Below the pieces are notes generated by a model. It was not told the origin of the DNA, did no database searches, and saw only the letters and a program-made list of their open reading frames with translations. From Thuidium tamariscinum (lineage: Eukaryota > Streptophyta > Bryopsida > Hypnales > Thuidiaceae), in assembly GCA_947034885.2 (NCBI GenBank), contig OX344749.2:29341501-29405500 (forward strand): 64,000 bases of DNA. The letters are read 5' to 3'. This document shows, in pieces, positions 48,461-63,957 of the stretch; position 1 is the stretch's first letter, and the number at the start of each line of letters is the position of its first letter. Position numbers and translations under genes: made by a program.

Positions 48461-48567
48461 CATGGGCGGGCCAGAGCGAAACGTGGGCGGGCCATGCTGA
48501 AAATAGTCCGCGTGTGACCACAATAGTCCCCGAAACTGCTCAGAACACTCAAAATGCTCGGTATAAA
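48461..48567 (+). promoter_or_regulatory. GH9 promoter: duplicated GC box and TATA
   Basis: CATGGGCGGGCCA (48461-48473) and CGTGGGCGGGCCA (48482-48494) are 21 bp apart, two helical turns, in the same orientation. TATAAA at 48562-48567 lies about 220 bases before the start codon. The ACGTGGGC core resembles G-box/ABRE sites. Regulatory function is inferred from position. Confidence 0.55.
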
Positions 48568-48591
48568 ACTCAAACGTTTCCCAAACATTGA

Positions 48592-52619
<4,028 letters not shown>

Positions 52620-53227
52620 ACTGACCCAATCAAGTCACTCAGGTGGAAACAAACAAAGAAGAGCTCTTCATTCAATTCTCACACATTTTACAGCCACCCA
52701 AAGGTTCGAGGATCCTCGCCTCCAAGCAGGACCCTTAGCATTCATAACTGATATTATAGCATTACTAGATTCATAAGACGAAGCTGCAACCATGTGACTT
52801 AGTGAATTCACTAGCCATGGCTGACCCTGCTTACCCACACCATGATCATAAACTGCGTTTTATACTTTAAGTTCTGTTTGAGAACTTGCTCAACGGAAAA
52901 TGCAGACGATGTAGAGCAGGAGAACTGTTTTCCGTGCAAGAGATGATGCAGAACTCTGTCGTGAGCGACTACTTGAGTCGTCCTGGAAGCATTCGGTGAA
53001 GCATTTCATCCGGCCAGTACATGCTCAGCCTTATAATAAAAGTGACTGTACCACTAGACCTGAACAAGTGTACATTCTTGAGTCCACACAAATTTTGTCC
53101 AACGTCGAACCCCGGCAAGGCGTTCAGAATTTCTGCCAGAATCAAAATATTGCTCTTTGACAAGCTTAATCAAACCACTATAATTTTGACCTTATTAACG
53201 AAAGCCTGCAAACTAGTTCTCCTTCAG
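52620..53227. other. 3' flank of the GH9 gene
   Basis: Presumed 3' untranslated region and flank. Open frames at 52969-53275 on both strands have no recognised content. Confidence 0.45.
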
Positions 53228-53459
53228 CTAACCTTGGAAGGACGGACTGGTGGCCGTGGAAATGATACATTTTGATACCGTGTTCAACATCATCTACTTT
53301 GAATAAGCCAAATATACTCATTGGAGGTCCAAGTCATGAAGAAGGTCTTCCCTTTCCATCCCTAATGTCAAGGGTGAAAAGTTCCTCTTCTTTCCTACAA
53401 GGAAAAACTCTTTGTCATTCAAAAGACGCTAAACATTCACAGTGGTGTTCAAGGGTTAG
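53228..53459 (-). mobile_element. Short TTAA-type element (copy D)
   Basis: Inverted relative to copy C (32856-33091). It shares GGAAGGACGGACTGGTGGCC at the left, and GAATGACAAAGA plus CCCTTGAA at the right when read on the minus strand. The flanking tetranucleotides are now CTAA and TTAG, each one change from TTAA. Non-coding. Confidence 0.6.
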
Positions 53460-55919
53460 ACAAGAACGAGTAATTCATGAGCATTGATTTGACATCAATC
53501 CATCTTGTATTGCATAGGAAAACAATCAATTAGAAATCAACTAAGTTAACTAAGTAGGTTAATGAAGTATGTAATTAACTAGGAAAGAAGAATATTATTG
53601 ATATGGTAATGAACATCAAAGAGTAGTTCCTTAGGAACCTATCAACTTATAGTTGTAATAGGATAGAAGGAGAAGTAAAGAGAAGGTCAAGAATGCTTGA
53701 ATGTTTTGTTAGCTTCTAAGAAACAATCATGTTCAAAATAGAATGCATCCATCGTAACAAATGAACTATGAACTTGTGTAATATTGCATATTGCAAAGTA
53801 CAATGTTGCACATGATGTAACTAAAGTATTGTTTTGCAATTAGAAAGCTAAAGTCTTAACAAATGAAGTACATTATTTTCTCATATCCATCGAATGAAAA
53901 TTTATATTACTTATCAAATTGTATTGTAAGGGCACAAATAGTAGACTAATCAGTTTATCTACATTGAACTAGAAAAGAGGTATTCAATCCAATTTCTCCT
54001 TTGTTTCCTTCACCTTCTAGATTGCCACCTTAGTGGCCCTCTAAACCTTGTCAGCTATGTAGTGAGTGCCTTGAACTTTCTTCTTCTTAACCTTCTCAAC
54101 AACTTTTATTTGTATCTACTTCTACATATCAATATTTTTAAAAATAGAAATTTGTTTTATTTTTATTTTCATATATTATTCCAAAATTTGCAACTCGATT
54201 TTCACAACTTTAGTGAAACTAACCAAAAAGGAGAAAAGTTGTATGGTTGTTCATGGTTATTCATCATAGAGATTTGTTCAATACGTTATTTATGACAACA
54301 ATATAATATTTTAGCTCTTCTATTATTATAAAGACCCTTTTATCTTTTTGAATAATATTATTAAATTATATTTTATTGATAAAAATATTTTTAAATTTAT
54401 GCAAAAATTACTAAATATTATACATTTTGAAATATACTTATGAATGATCTTTCAAATTTTACCAAAGAATCTCTATTCATAATGCATGATATAATCTCTT
54501 TAAGATAATAGCTCAAAAATATTGTAAAAGAATACTTTACAACACTTCTAAGTTTTGTCTAAGTATACAAGAGACCTTCATTCATTAGGATTTTAATTTT
54601 GTAGTGACAAAACTCTTTGCTAGTAAAATATTTATATTAAAATTTTACAAAAACATTTTTTGCATGTCTCTACAAATGGATAGATCAACTATTAATTCTG
54701 TTTAGTAAATTACATATATATCTTACAACTTGATGAATTTTCTAGCTTTTCTTGAATTCAATTGAAAATTTATGAAGAATTTTCGTGAAATATATACTTT
54801 GTTTTTCTTACTCAATTTCTACAAGAAATTTAAAAAATCAAATCATAAGTTTGTTTTAGAAATTTGTCTCCTACTTTTTGAATTCAATATTCCATTGCAA
54901 AAGCAGATCCTCAAAAAATTTAGAGCAAAATTTTCTAAAATAATCCTAAAGTCTCAAGACCTTTTTATATAAAAAAAAAACAATTCAAATTGCCATCTCT
55001 ATTGCAAGATATAAAAATGCTTTAATTTTTTTCATATGTAACCTTAGGGTCTTGCGCTAAATGAATATAAGAATGTGTAGGAGAAATTTTAGAAACTTTG
55101 ATAGTGCAAATTGCCAAATATTTTTATTCAAAATGAAGAAAACAACTTTTTTGCACTTGGCATGTTGAAATGGGTGATTGCAAGAAACACTTGTACTATT
55201 TTTCTTCACATGACATATAATAATTTGTTTTTTGGCCATGATTTTTGTGTTTTGACTCTAAATGACTCAAGATTTATAGGAAAGGTATTCATGACTATAA
55301 TACACCTTGTCTAATTTGTTAGTAATTTTTAAATAATTAACTATTTAAAAAAACAAAAAACAATTGAATGTCACTCTTGCCAATTTAGAAGTTTTAGTAC
55401 TATATAGCACTACAGAAAAAGAATTTTGAGCTGAAATTTAGAGGAGATGGTCTTCTAGTAGACTTATAGCTAATGGCTAAAGGAATTTTTAAAATAATTA
55501 TTTTTATGTGGTGTAGAAGCCCACAAAGTGAACCTCTTTCTGCTTGCATTTTGAAACATCTAAAAAATGATTTTGGTGAGTTTCTTGAAGAATGGTCATT
55601 TCCATAAAGTTGTTGCAAATGAATAGTTTTATATTATTTAAAGTTTTTTTCCTATATTTCCCTAATTAAAACATCAAAGCATGTATTTTCTTGAGATTTG
55701 GCACTTTTCAAGTTCTCCTACTTAGGGAATTTTTCAATACATTCCCTTTGGTGGTTACCTTTGTCTTAAAAGTGTATACATTAGTCAGATATTTTATAGA
55801 TTATTCTTCTAATTTTAAAATACTTCTAAAAAATCATGAAAACACAATGAATGGTACAAGTGTTTCTTGCAATCACTCACATTTTAATTTGTAAAAAACA
55901 AAAAAAACAAAATTTTTGA
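53460..55919. other. AT-rich spacer
   Basis: Very AT-rich, with only chance frames of up to about 80 codons composed of F, L, I, N and K. No feature supported. Confidence 0.5.
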
Positions 55920-56575
55920 TTAATCCCTAAATGCCTAAGGCACTAGAATCAGGTGTTTGCAAAACTTTAAAGTTAAATAAAACCTAACCAAGTTGCTATT
56001 TTTAATAGTTTATGTTTTTGAAAAGTTCTTTTAGAAGTCTAGTTTTAGTGTCAAAAATCCAATCTAGAAAATGAATGATAGTGACGGGGATAGTGATTTT
56101 TCTATTCAAGATTTTGTGCAAGGGTACCCATTGCAATCTTGACTTTCTGTAGTGTTGAGAGTTGTAGAAAATGAGCCTCAAATACGTTAGATCTTGGAGA
56201 AAAAATCACATTCAAAATTCATTTAGAGTAGATTTTGAGAAGCCACAAATTAATTGGAGTTATGCATGTTTGGCCCTTTGACCTCATATTTTTATGGTCA
56301 CCAACTTTTCAGATTTGGCTTGCAAAAAGAAGATAGAAACACTTTACATCACTTTTATAGTTTTAACACTTTTATGGTCAAACATTCTAATCTTTCACTC
56401 TATAAGTGATATTATTGTGTTTTCTCTTACTATGCAATCTCTAATATGTCTAGTTTGAATTTGTACGGTTACAATTCAAAAAAAATTGATACAACTTATC
56501 AAAATATTAGCATTTTGTTCAACTTAGAGCAAATTCCAGAAAGCTCAAAACAGGCCTTGGGCATTTAGGGATTAA
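55920..56575 (+). mobile_element. TTAA-bounded inverted-repeat transposon, copy A
   Basis: TTAA at 55920-55923 and 56572-56575. The left terminus TCCCTAAATGCCTAAGGC and the reverse complement of the right terminus TCCCTAAATGCCCAAGGC match at all but one base. The 648-bp interior has no open frame of note, so the element is non-autonomous. Copy B at 59451-60097 is a reversed relative with shared order of internal motifs throughout. Confidence 0.8.
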
Positions 56576-58526
56576 AACTAAAAATTGTCCATTTAGGAAG
56601 AATTGATGGTGATGGAATTTCACAAAAAGAATAATCTTAGAATCATCATTAGTGTTCAAAAATTTTGCACAGTGGGAATGCTATTTGCACTCATGTGGAG
56701 GACATAAAATAATGTATTTCAAGATTTTCTTTGGTGGAAATATGCTTTCCTACTATGCTAATATACCATGAAAATCTTAGTTCTAATTCATTAAATTTGA
56801 GGACTCCTAATGTAGTAAAAACCCTACACTTGACATTGTGACAAATTAACCCCTAAAGTTCCTTGACTATGTTTTCTCCCAAAACACTTAAAAACTGCCA
56901 TTTCTATTGGAAAGAGGAAAATAAAATTTGAAATCAAGTTTTGCCATATCCAACCATAGGATCTTGTAGTAGGATAGTTCATTAATGTATGTTATTTTTT
57001 CGGGAAGGTTTGACCGTGTGGATTGCAAGATATTAGTGTTTAGGATGATGAAAACACTATTTTTAATGCTTGAAAATTGTGGGCAGCTGCACTTCACAAG
57101 GTCTATTTCATCCTAAAAATGACCCATGTCACTTGTGCTTCTCTGGATTCATTGTTCATAGTAAGTAAGGTACATGCTCCAAAAATTTCAAGTCATTTGG
57201 GATTGTACAACATATAGCAAAAAATTGAAATGTGCAAACATGTTTGTCCAATAAGCCATACAAAGGCAAATCTTTAGAAGTCCATATTTTTTGCAAAAAT
57301 ATTTTTTTTCAAAAATTGAATATTCATCACCTTCTAAATGATGTTCTCCATAATAGGAAATTTTTTCAATCCAAAATACTAAAATCTCACCTATTTAGAA
57401 AAGAGATTGAGGTATACAACCGACTAGTTCTCAGGGCAGGCTAAAAAATGGGTTACAAGTATCAAGAATGTCGGGTCTATGACCTGGCCCCTTGTAAACC
57501 CCCGATTTGTCACCGTGGACTCACGGGTTCTTTTTTCAGATTCCTACACCATTCAAGGCGTAATTAGGCCTGTAAAACCCACAAAAGAGTATTAAACTAG
57601 TATTGGCATTACACATACCAATGTGCCATTTGGTCATTAGAAGGGATTTATGATAGTTTGCATCCAAAAAGGGTCTTGTCTTGGCTAAATAGATGTCAAA
57701 CTGATAGTGATGTGTAGGATTAGGGTAAAAAGCCTAAAAAGGCCCGACTATCCAAGTTGAGAGGCTATTTAGTCTTTTTAATCCTTATTTTAGATTGCAT
57801 TCAAGATTATATCATAGTTATAGGTTAGAAAGTCTTCATGGAGGAATCTAAGAAGAACCCCCTTCTCCCTATAGCATCAAAGAAAATACGGGCGCAATAC
57901 TAACCTTGAAATGCAGGTATCGGACGGTTTCCTAATTCCAGGAGCACGCAGTGAGGATGCAAGTTTGCATCCATGTGGAGGGATCCCATGGATGGTCCCC
58001 TCCAAAGTTTGGGAATTTTCCAAGATAGTTTGGATATTTTCCCAAGCGGTCAACCGCAGCAATCTTTGGGTGGGAATTCGAAAGAATATCCCAAAGTGCG
58101 GTAAAATCCTACTAAAAATCCGGCAAGGCGGTCTCACAGCAACGGAGCGCTTCCCAAGTTTCAAGACAAATCGATAGGTGGAAGACCCCGAATCGGCGAC
58201 ATCCTTCTACAATTGACATTTAAACGATGGTATTGAGAGGATTCTTTAAGATTTAGGGCATAGTTTCAAGGCGAAGGAGTTCCTCGTAAACTAATTATGG
58301 CCTCCCGGACCCAATGGCGCAATCCGTTTGCCAATCGGAGCTAAACTCCAAAAATTAGCCTTTTGGGGACAGCACATGGAGGAGAAAATGGGGTTCAAGG
58401 CTCCCCAATGCCAATTTGGAGAGTTTGGGCCCCTATGCCTGTGAGGAACGTGTAGGGAACGCATGAGGAACTCCGGGCACATGTGGGAGCAAGTACCACC
58501 TCAAAAAGTTTGGTAATTTTCTATTG
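56576..58526. other. Spacer with mixed composition
   Basis: 56576-57450 is AT-rich; TTAACCCCTAAAG at 56847 is an isolated element end. 57450-58500 is less AT-rich, with short open frames on both strands (for example 57911-58177), but no motif is recognised. It may be a decayed larger transposon; I saw no long terminal repeats. Confidence 0.35.
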
Positions 58527-58624
58527 ATACAATTCAAAAAAATTGATAAAATTTTATCAAAACGGTGCCTTTTTGTTCAATTTAGAGCAAATTCAAGGAA
58601 ACTCTAAAAAGGCCTTTGGCATTT
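58527..58624 (+). mobile_element. Right-end fragment of the copy A family
   Basis: Carries GATACAATTCAAAAAAATTG, TTAGAGCAAATTC and GGCCTTTGGCATTT in the same order as the right 100 bp of copy A (56488-56567). It stops before the terminal AGGGATTAA. Confidence 0.65.
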
Positions 58625-58631
58625 CAACAAT

Positions 58632-58864
58632 GCTAGTGTGTGAATATGAAAATGTGAGCACATGAGCCTTGAGTATATATATATAAGTAGAAATATTATC
58701 ACCAATGAAGGTACTTATAATATAAACACCTATTATATAGGTATTTATAATATAGTTGCACCTTGGTTATAAAAGATTTTTACAATATAGATTCCTATAA
58801 AATAGGTGTACAATGTACATTCTTTTAGGCTCATGAACTCATATTCATGTGCTCACACAATAGC
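58632..58864. mobile_element. Palindromic MITE
   Basis: The left arm (GCTAGTGTGTGAATATG ... GAGCACATGAGCCT) pairs imperfectly with the right arm (AGGCTCATGAACTC ... GTGCTCACACAATAGC). The centre is made of TATATA and AATATAG repeats. About 233 bp, non-coding; no clear target duplication. It begins 8 bp after the truncated end of the copy A-family fragment. Confidence 0.6.
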
Positions 58865-59450
58865 AACTTCCTTAGCCATTTTGGAGTAAATAAAAGGATC
58901 CTTAGATCCTATAGTTGAATTTGTTCAAAAATAAATGTAGAGAAAGTTTTTTGCCTTGCTTTGAAGAGCGGTATTTTGAAGCAAATGTGTGTCTCTAAAT
59001 ATGAAAAAATCCTAAGGATTCAAATTCATGTTTACTACTTAAAAATTTAATTCACATCAACTAATTAAAAAATTGATTCATGTTTCTTCAAAACCTTCAA
59101 ATTTCTGTTTGATAAAAATTAAGCCCCCTTGTTATAATGAGCAAATTTATTTTTACAATCAAGCTTCATGTATACTATTAAAATATTTGATTCAAATCTA
59201 TTGTTCATAAAATACTAGCCTATTGAATTTTATGAAAAGTCAAATTTTATAAAAAGATTATGGGTTGATCTACTTCACATGGACAATTTCCATTGACTTC
59301 ACAATATTTTTGTCGACTAAATGTCAATTGACACAAGTAAGTTGCTCTCATTTTGTTGTGAAAACAATATGTTCCATTTATTTAAAAAAATAAAGTATCA
59401 ACAATATAGTATTATAATTCATGAGCTTTGTTCCATTTATTTAACCCTTG
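58865..59450. other. AT-rich spacer
   Basis: No gene or element recognised between the palindromic MITE and copy B. Confidence 0.5.
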
Positions 59451-60097
59451 AATGTCCAAGGCTTGTTTTGAGCTTCTTCAAATTTACTCTAAGTTGAACA
59501 AAATGCAAACATTTTGGTAAGTTGTATCAACTTTTTAAAATTGTAACTGGTCAAATTCAAAGTAAACATGTTAAAGATTGCATAGGAAAAAATACAATAA
59601 TACCACTTATGGAGAGAAAGATTATAATGTTTGACCATAAGAGTGTTAAAACTAAATGAGTGATGTGAAGTCTTTCTATCCTCTTTTCACAAGTCAAATC
59701 TCAAAAGTTGATGACCAAACAAATATGAGGTTAAAGGGCCTAACATCATGCATAACTCTAATCAATTTATGGCTTTTCAAAATCTACTCTCCAATTTTTG
59801 TCAATGAATTTTGAATGTGATTTTTTCCTCAAGATCTAGTGTATTTAAGATTCATTTTTAAGAGCTCTCAACACTACAAAAAGTCAAGATTGCAATGGGC
59901 ACCCTTCGGCACAAAATCTTGAATAGAAAAATCTCTTTCATTTATTTTCTAGATCGAATTTTTGACACTCAAACTAAACTTCTAGAAGAACATTCTAAAA
60001 ATGTAAACTACTAAAAATATCAACTTGGTTGGGTTTTATTTACCTTCAAAGTTTTACAAACACTAGATTCTTGGTGCCTTGGGCATTTAGGGGTTAA
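59451..60097 (-). mobile_element. TTAA-bounded inverted-repeat transposon, copy B
   Basis: TTAA at 59451-59454 and 60094-60097. The left terminus CCCTTGAATGTCCAAGGC and the reverse complement of the right terminus CCCCTAAATGCCCAAGGC match at most positions. The 639-bp interior matches copy A in reverse orientation, for example AATCTTGAATAGAAAAATC and ACTTGGTTGGGTTTTATTT against their complements in A. Non-coding. Confidence 0.8.
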
Positions 60098-61839
60098 AAA
60101 AAATTACAGTAAGTGATGAGCATTCATTGTTGAGAAGGGGGTGAGAATACATCAACCTGAGCTGTTCAGGGAGAGTAAGTTACGTTTTGGAGTTGCTACA
60201 GCTTCCCTGGATACCAATAAATCCAATGACTAAATGTATTCACTCACTATTTTGAGAACAAAATCTGAGGCGCGCAAAAGTATTCCATACCTAGGGTGGA
60301 TTTTTTGTACACCTATCATATTTTCATATCTCTGTAAGTTACCATCACAATATATAGTAGCCTTAACAGATATTTCATTAAAATGGCGGTATTCACACGC
60401 CATTTTTCCATTCATTTTATAGGACTGGCATAGATTTCAGACCTCAGGACCTTGAAATCCTGGAGAGGTATACATTTTAGACCACATGGTCTAAACCTGA
60501 AAATGCCAAGTTTGTGGCATACCGCAATTTTAACGAAAATAATATCCGTTCCTTCCTTCTTCATGCAAAAAAGGAGTTAATTTGAGCCTCTCGATCATAC
60601 TCTCATCCTTCCTGCCTACATGCAGTCCCTCAGAAAGTTCAGTCTAACAACAGAAACGGAGAGTCATGCGCATGCTTTATCATGATCCGAAATCTTTAAA
60701 AAAGAATGACTGCTGCAGATATGTGAAATCAATGCCTGCTTCGCAAAAAGCTAAATTATACAGAGTATCATTCTACGCCGTCCCAGCCTGTGCATATTTA
60801 CTGTATATTAATCTTCGACTGGATGAGCCATTCAAACTTATCTGTCTGATCAATGACTATTTCCTATGTTGCTCCAGCCTCTTGGACTCCTGGACTCATC
60901 GGCTGCTTGCCTTGATTGAGGAGAGCGATTGAGGTATTCCCGATTTGGAGTCTCTACATGTAGTACGTGAAGCCCTTCACTTGCATATATAGTCCGCACT
61001 TCACCAGTTTGCAATTCTTGCTCAGACAGTCTGGTGAGATCAATCGGTATATATATACCGAGTTCAAGCATCTTGCATGCGCGCAGGACTTTAGCAGGTA
61101 CGTGAGCCGGCCTTACTACCCCCTGTCTGTATGATTTGGTTTAGTTTCTGATGCAGGCACTGGTCTTGAATTCATGATATGCATGAGTAGATTCTGCTGC
61201 CGGGGCTCGAATTCCTGTCGCAACTGAATGCACTTCATCTAGGATAGATATCGTCAAATAATTTCGTTGAATTGGCACGATATATTCTGGCGCTAAAAAT
61301 TGTCAGTGATCTGGCTATCTTCACGAAGGTTCAAATTCAAGCCACCATTTAGGTGGGCTGATGTTTCAGAATGGGCGGCCGTCCGGAAACGTGCCAAAGT
61401 ATTGAAATACCGTGCCGGAATGTGTTGAGGGTGCCGGAATTGACGTTCGTTTTTCCTGTTGAAATTCACGTTCGAAGCTAGGTAGGTGCGTTTGCAATTT
61501 GACTCCCAGATACGGTACATAGGACATTCCTCTGTACTGAATACATAGAACGTCAGGTTTTGCATTGTCAAATTCATTAATTGGCGAAACTTCAAGAGAA
61601 TTTGATGCTCTGAAACGTGTACTCCACATCGATCGCCGCTGTAAGTAATTAACGTAATCGATGCAAACCTTTGAGTAGGTTGTAAGTGATGAGTGGTTGA
61701 ATTCGTGGACCGATAAATTTTAGATGAATTCATTAATGCAAGCAATGAAGTATTTAATTTCGTAATAAGTACGTCTACAGTGATAATCCAATCGATCTGA
61801 GCATGCATGCAGGTTCCATCCAATTAATTTCCACCATAT
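60098..61839. other. Spacer upstream of the MiAMP1-like remnant
   Basis: Several open frames occur (for example 60666-60932 plus; 61293-61823 minus, 176 codons) without recognisable motifs. A perfect 16-bp palindrome CGGTATATATATACCG is at 61045-61060. ACCGTGCCGGAAT-like sequence occurs near 61411. Confidence 0.35.
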
Positions 61840-62156
61840 ATGGCCGCACCGATTGGCGCGATGGTGGGCGCCTCTTGTGGTGGTGGTGGCGATGCTAGCT
61901 GGCCGTCCCTCCGATGGAAGCCAGCAGTTTCGTGTTCTACACGGGCTCTTGCACGGGGTGCGCGGCCATCCTAAATGCCTGTAGATGCAGCACCATCCCC
62001 TCGAACACCCACGGGTGGTAAAAGTTCACCTACTCTGGTCAGTCGACAGCGGCCTACAACGGAGCCGGCTGCACGGGAGTGGCGTCCACGCGATTCTTGG
62101 GCGGCACCCAGCAGTACTCTTCTGTAGGCTGGCGAAGTGTGTTCATTCAATGCTAA
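61840..62156 (+). pseudogene. Broken MiAMP1-like antimicrobial peptide gene
   Basis: One frame ending at the TAA at 62154-62156 reads FVFYTGSCTGC, later YSGQSTAAYNGAGCTGVAST and GWRSVFIQC. These match the MiAMP1 family of small secreted beta-barrel antimicrobial peptides known from Macadamia, conifers and some early land plants, including the closing SxFIQC. The mature frame has an in-frame TAA at 62019-62021. Upstream, a hydrophobic signal-like run (LVVVVAMLAG, 61874-61903) is in a second frame, and the ATG candidates at 61840 and 61861 are in a third. So at least two frame changes and one nonsense codon break it. I found no splice sites that would rescue it, and judge it a pseudogene unless the assembly is wrong. 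Confidence 0.75.
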
Positions 62157-63692
62157 CTGAGCCATAACTTAATTATAACTAATCGATCTCCGATCTCCAT
62201 CAATGGAAACATGGAGTTGAAGTCTGTTGATCTTGAAGACATTCTACCACTTCTGTCATTTCAAGCTGCTTAACTACTTGTTCACAGCTTCATATGATTT
62301 CTTCATAAGAAAGCATAACTATCTTTGTGAGTGGCACCAAATGAATGGAGAAATAAAATGTGAGGTACTAACATACGTATTGGACATTAGCACGTGCTTT
62401 TCGAATGAGCGCTAAAAGCAAAGAGCTACACTGATTTGTCCTAATATACAGTTTGTGTGACACTGATTTACCAATGTGGGTCACTCTATTTTGGATTTGA
62501 AATATGATTGTATAGTATCTGCAATTTCTCCATATATATATATCGTGACAGGTGATGCTAATTTCCCCTGGACTCACTGACAACTTTCTCCATTCTTTGT
62601 AAAAAAGGTAAGTACAACCCCAATCTTAATACACTTTAGGTCTGTGTTAAGGCGGCATTCTTAAGGGAAAACTTCGTCTACAACTGGAGTGCGTCCACAA
62701 TTACAGTTTTCATTAATTACCGAGCCTTCGTGGAAGGCCTGGTGGAGGGCGGAGCAGGATGCTGGTGGTGGTAGGAATGGTGGTTCACGCAGTGTCAGAG
62801 GACAAGGCTGAGATCGATGTGCATAACAGAAGTCGCCGTTCTAAAGAACGTAACGCGCGTCTGTGACACCGACTTCGTGACGCACCTGATCACGTAGTCC
62901 GCCCGAATCCGACGCCTTCGTTGCCAAGGCTGAGATGTGCAGTCGATGAGAGCAACCACGAGCACCAACACACAACAACAGTGTCTGCGGAATGTTGAGA
63001 TAACGACCCCAGTCAACTAAAGTAAAGTGAGACTTAGGTTAAAGTAAAAGTGATACTCCCACTACTACGTCCACCAATTAGCCAGGAACCGGACCTAAAC
63101 ACTTCCAGTCCACAAACTTCCCGGAATTACGTGTGTCGATGGCTGTTTATATTGATGTACAGTAGCTTTATGCACCTTTGAATTGAAAATGTGGAAATAC
63201 GAAACTGAGGAAATGTGGGCATTCAATCAAACATCCCTGCAGTACATACCCGACTTGACCCGACGATTTGAATAATACCGTGCCGGCTCTGAAGCATGCG
63301 GCAAGAACACTTAGTTCGGCACAAGCATCAAATCCACAAGCGCAAATCGATCCGAGTACCGCCGGCCTCTCTGCGCGCACGGCTTTCGTTAAGTTTGCGG
63401 CGGATTTCCTTCGCATGAGCTAGTCAGAGGTTCCGACTGGCTAGGTTCTATTTTGAACTCAACCGAGCAGCTTTGGTTTGGCGATATATATATCCCTGGC
63501 ATGCATGGCAGGAAAATAACGTACGTTGGTATTTGCTCGGCTTGTGCTGGAGCTAAGAGCTCTGAGCGATTACTCCCAGTACTGGGAATGCTTGGCTTGG
63601 ACCACCTCATTGTGCTTAGTGATCGAACAATTGAAGGCAGAGGGGGTACGTGGGAACTGGGAGCGCGAGACTCACAGCAGTACTGGAGTACG
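62157..63692. other. Spacer between the MiAMP1-like remnant and U2 copy 2
   Basis: A short plus-strand frame at 62760 (MLVVVGMVVHAVSEDKAEID) looks like a signal peptide but ends at 62868 without a recognisable mature domain. 63389-63760 has open frames on both strands without known motifs. Confidence 0.35.
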
Positions 63693-63740
63693 TTGCCCCA
63701 TAAGGTTTGCGACGGTGGAGGGGAGTCTGCGGGTATATAG
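63693..63740 (+). promoter_or_regulatory. U2 promoter, copy 2 (upstream element and TATA)
   Basis: TTGCCCCATA at 63693-63702 (72 bases before the start), GTTTGCGAC at 63705 and TATATAG at 63734-63740 (31 bases before the start) repeat the layout of copy 1 exactly. GGAGGGGAGTCTGCGGG between them is also identical in the two promoters. Confidence 0.75.
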
Positions 63741-63764
63741 TCCTCGGGGTTCGAGAGATGAAGC

Positions 63765-63957
63765 ATACCTTTCTCGGCCTTTTGGCTAAGATCAAGTGTA
63801 GTATCTGTTCTTATCAGTTTAATATCTGATACGGGGGTCATCGACTCCCATGATATTAATCTAATTTTTTCAGGGTGCGGGGCCACCCGGCAGCTTGCTG
63901 CCCGGCCCCGCGCGCGTCGCCTCGGTATCGCACTACCTCCTTGGCAGGCGCAGCCCT
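63765..63957 (+). ncRNA. U2: U2 spliceosomal snRNA, copy 2
   Basis: The same 193-nt gene as at 41361, with GTAGTA at 63798-63803, Sm-type site AATTTTTTC and the same stem-loop III. About eight substitutions separate the copies, all in the 3' two thirds. It lies in the same orientation, 22.4 kb downstream of copy 1. The 3' block starting CCGGAGGG at 63966 is also conserved. Confidence 0.97.

Noticed and set aside
57450-58500. Possible LTR retrotransposon fragment
   Set aside because: Composition differs from the flanks, but no paired long terminal repeats, primer-binding site or polymerase motif was found.
61293-61823. 176-codon minus-strand frame
   Set aside because: No domain, signal or family resemblance, and no promoter or splice context.
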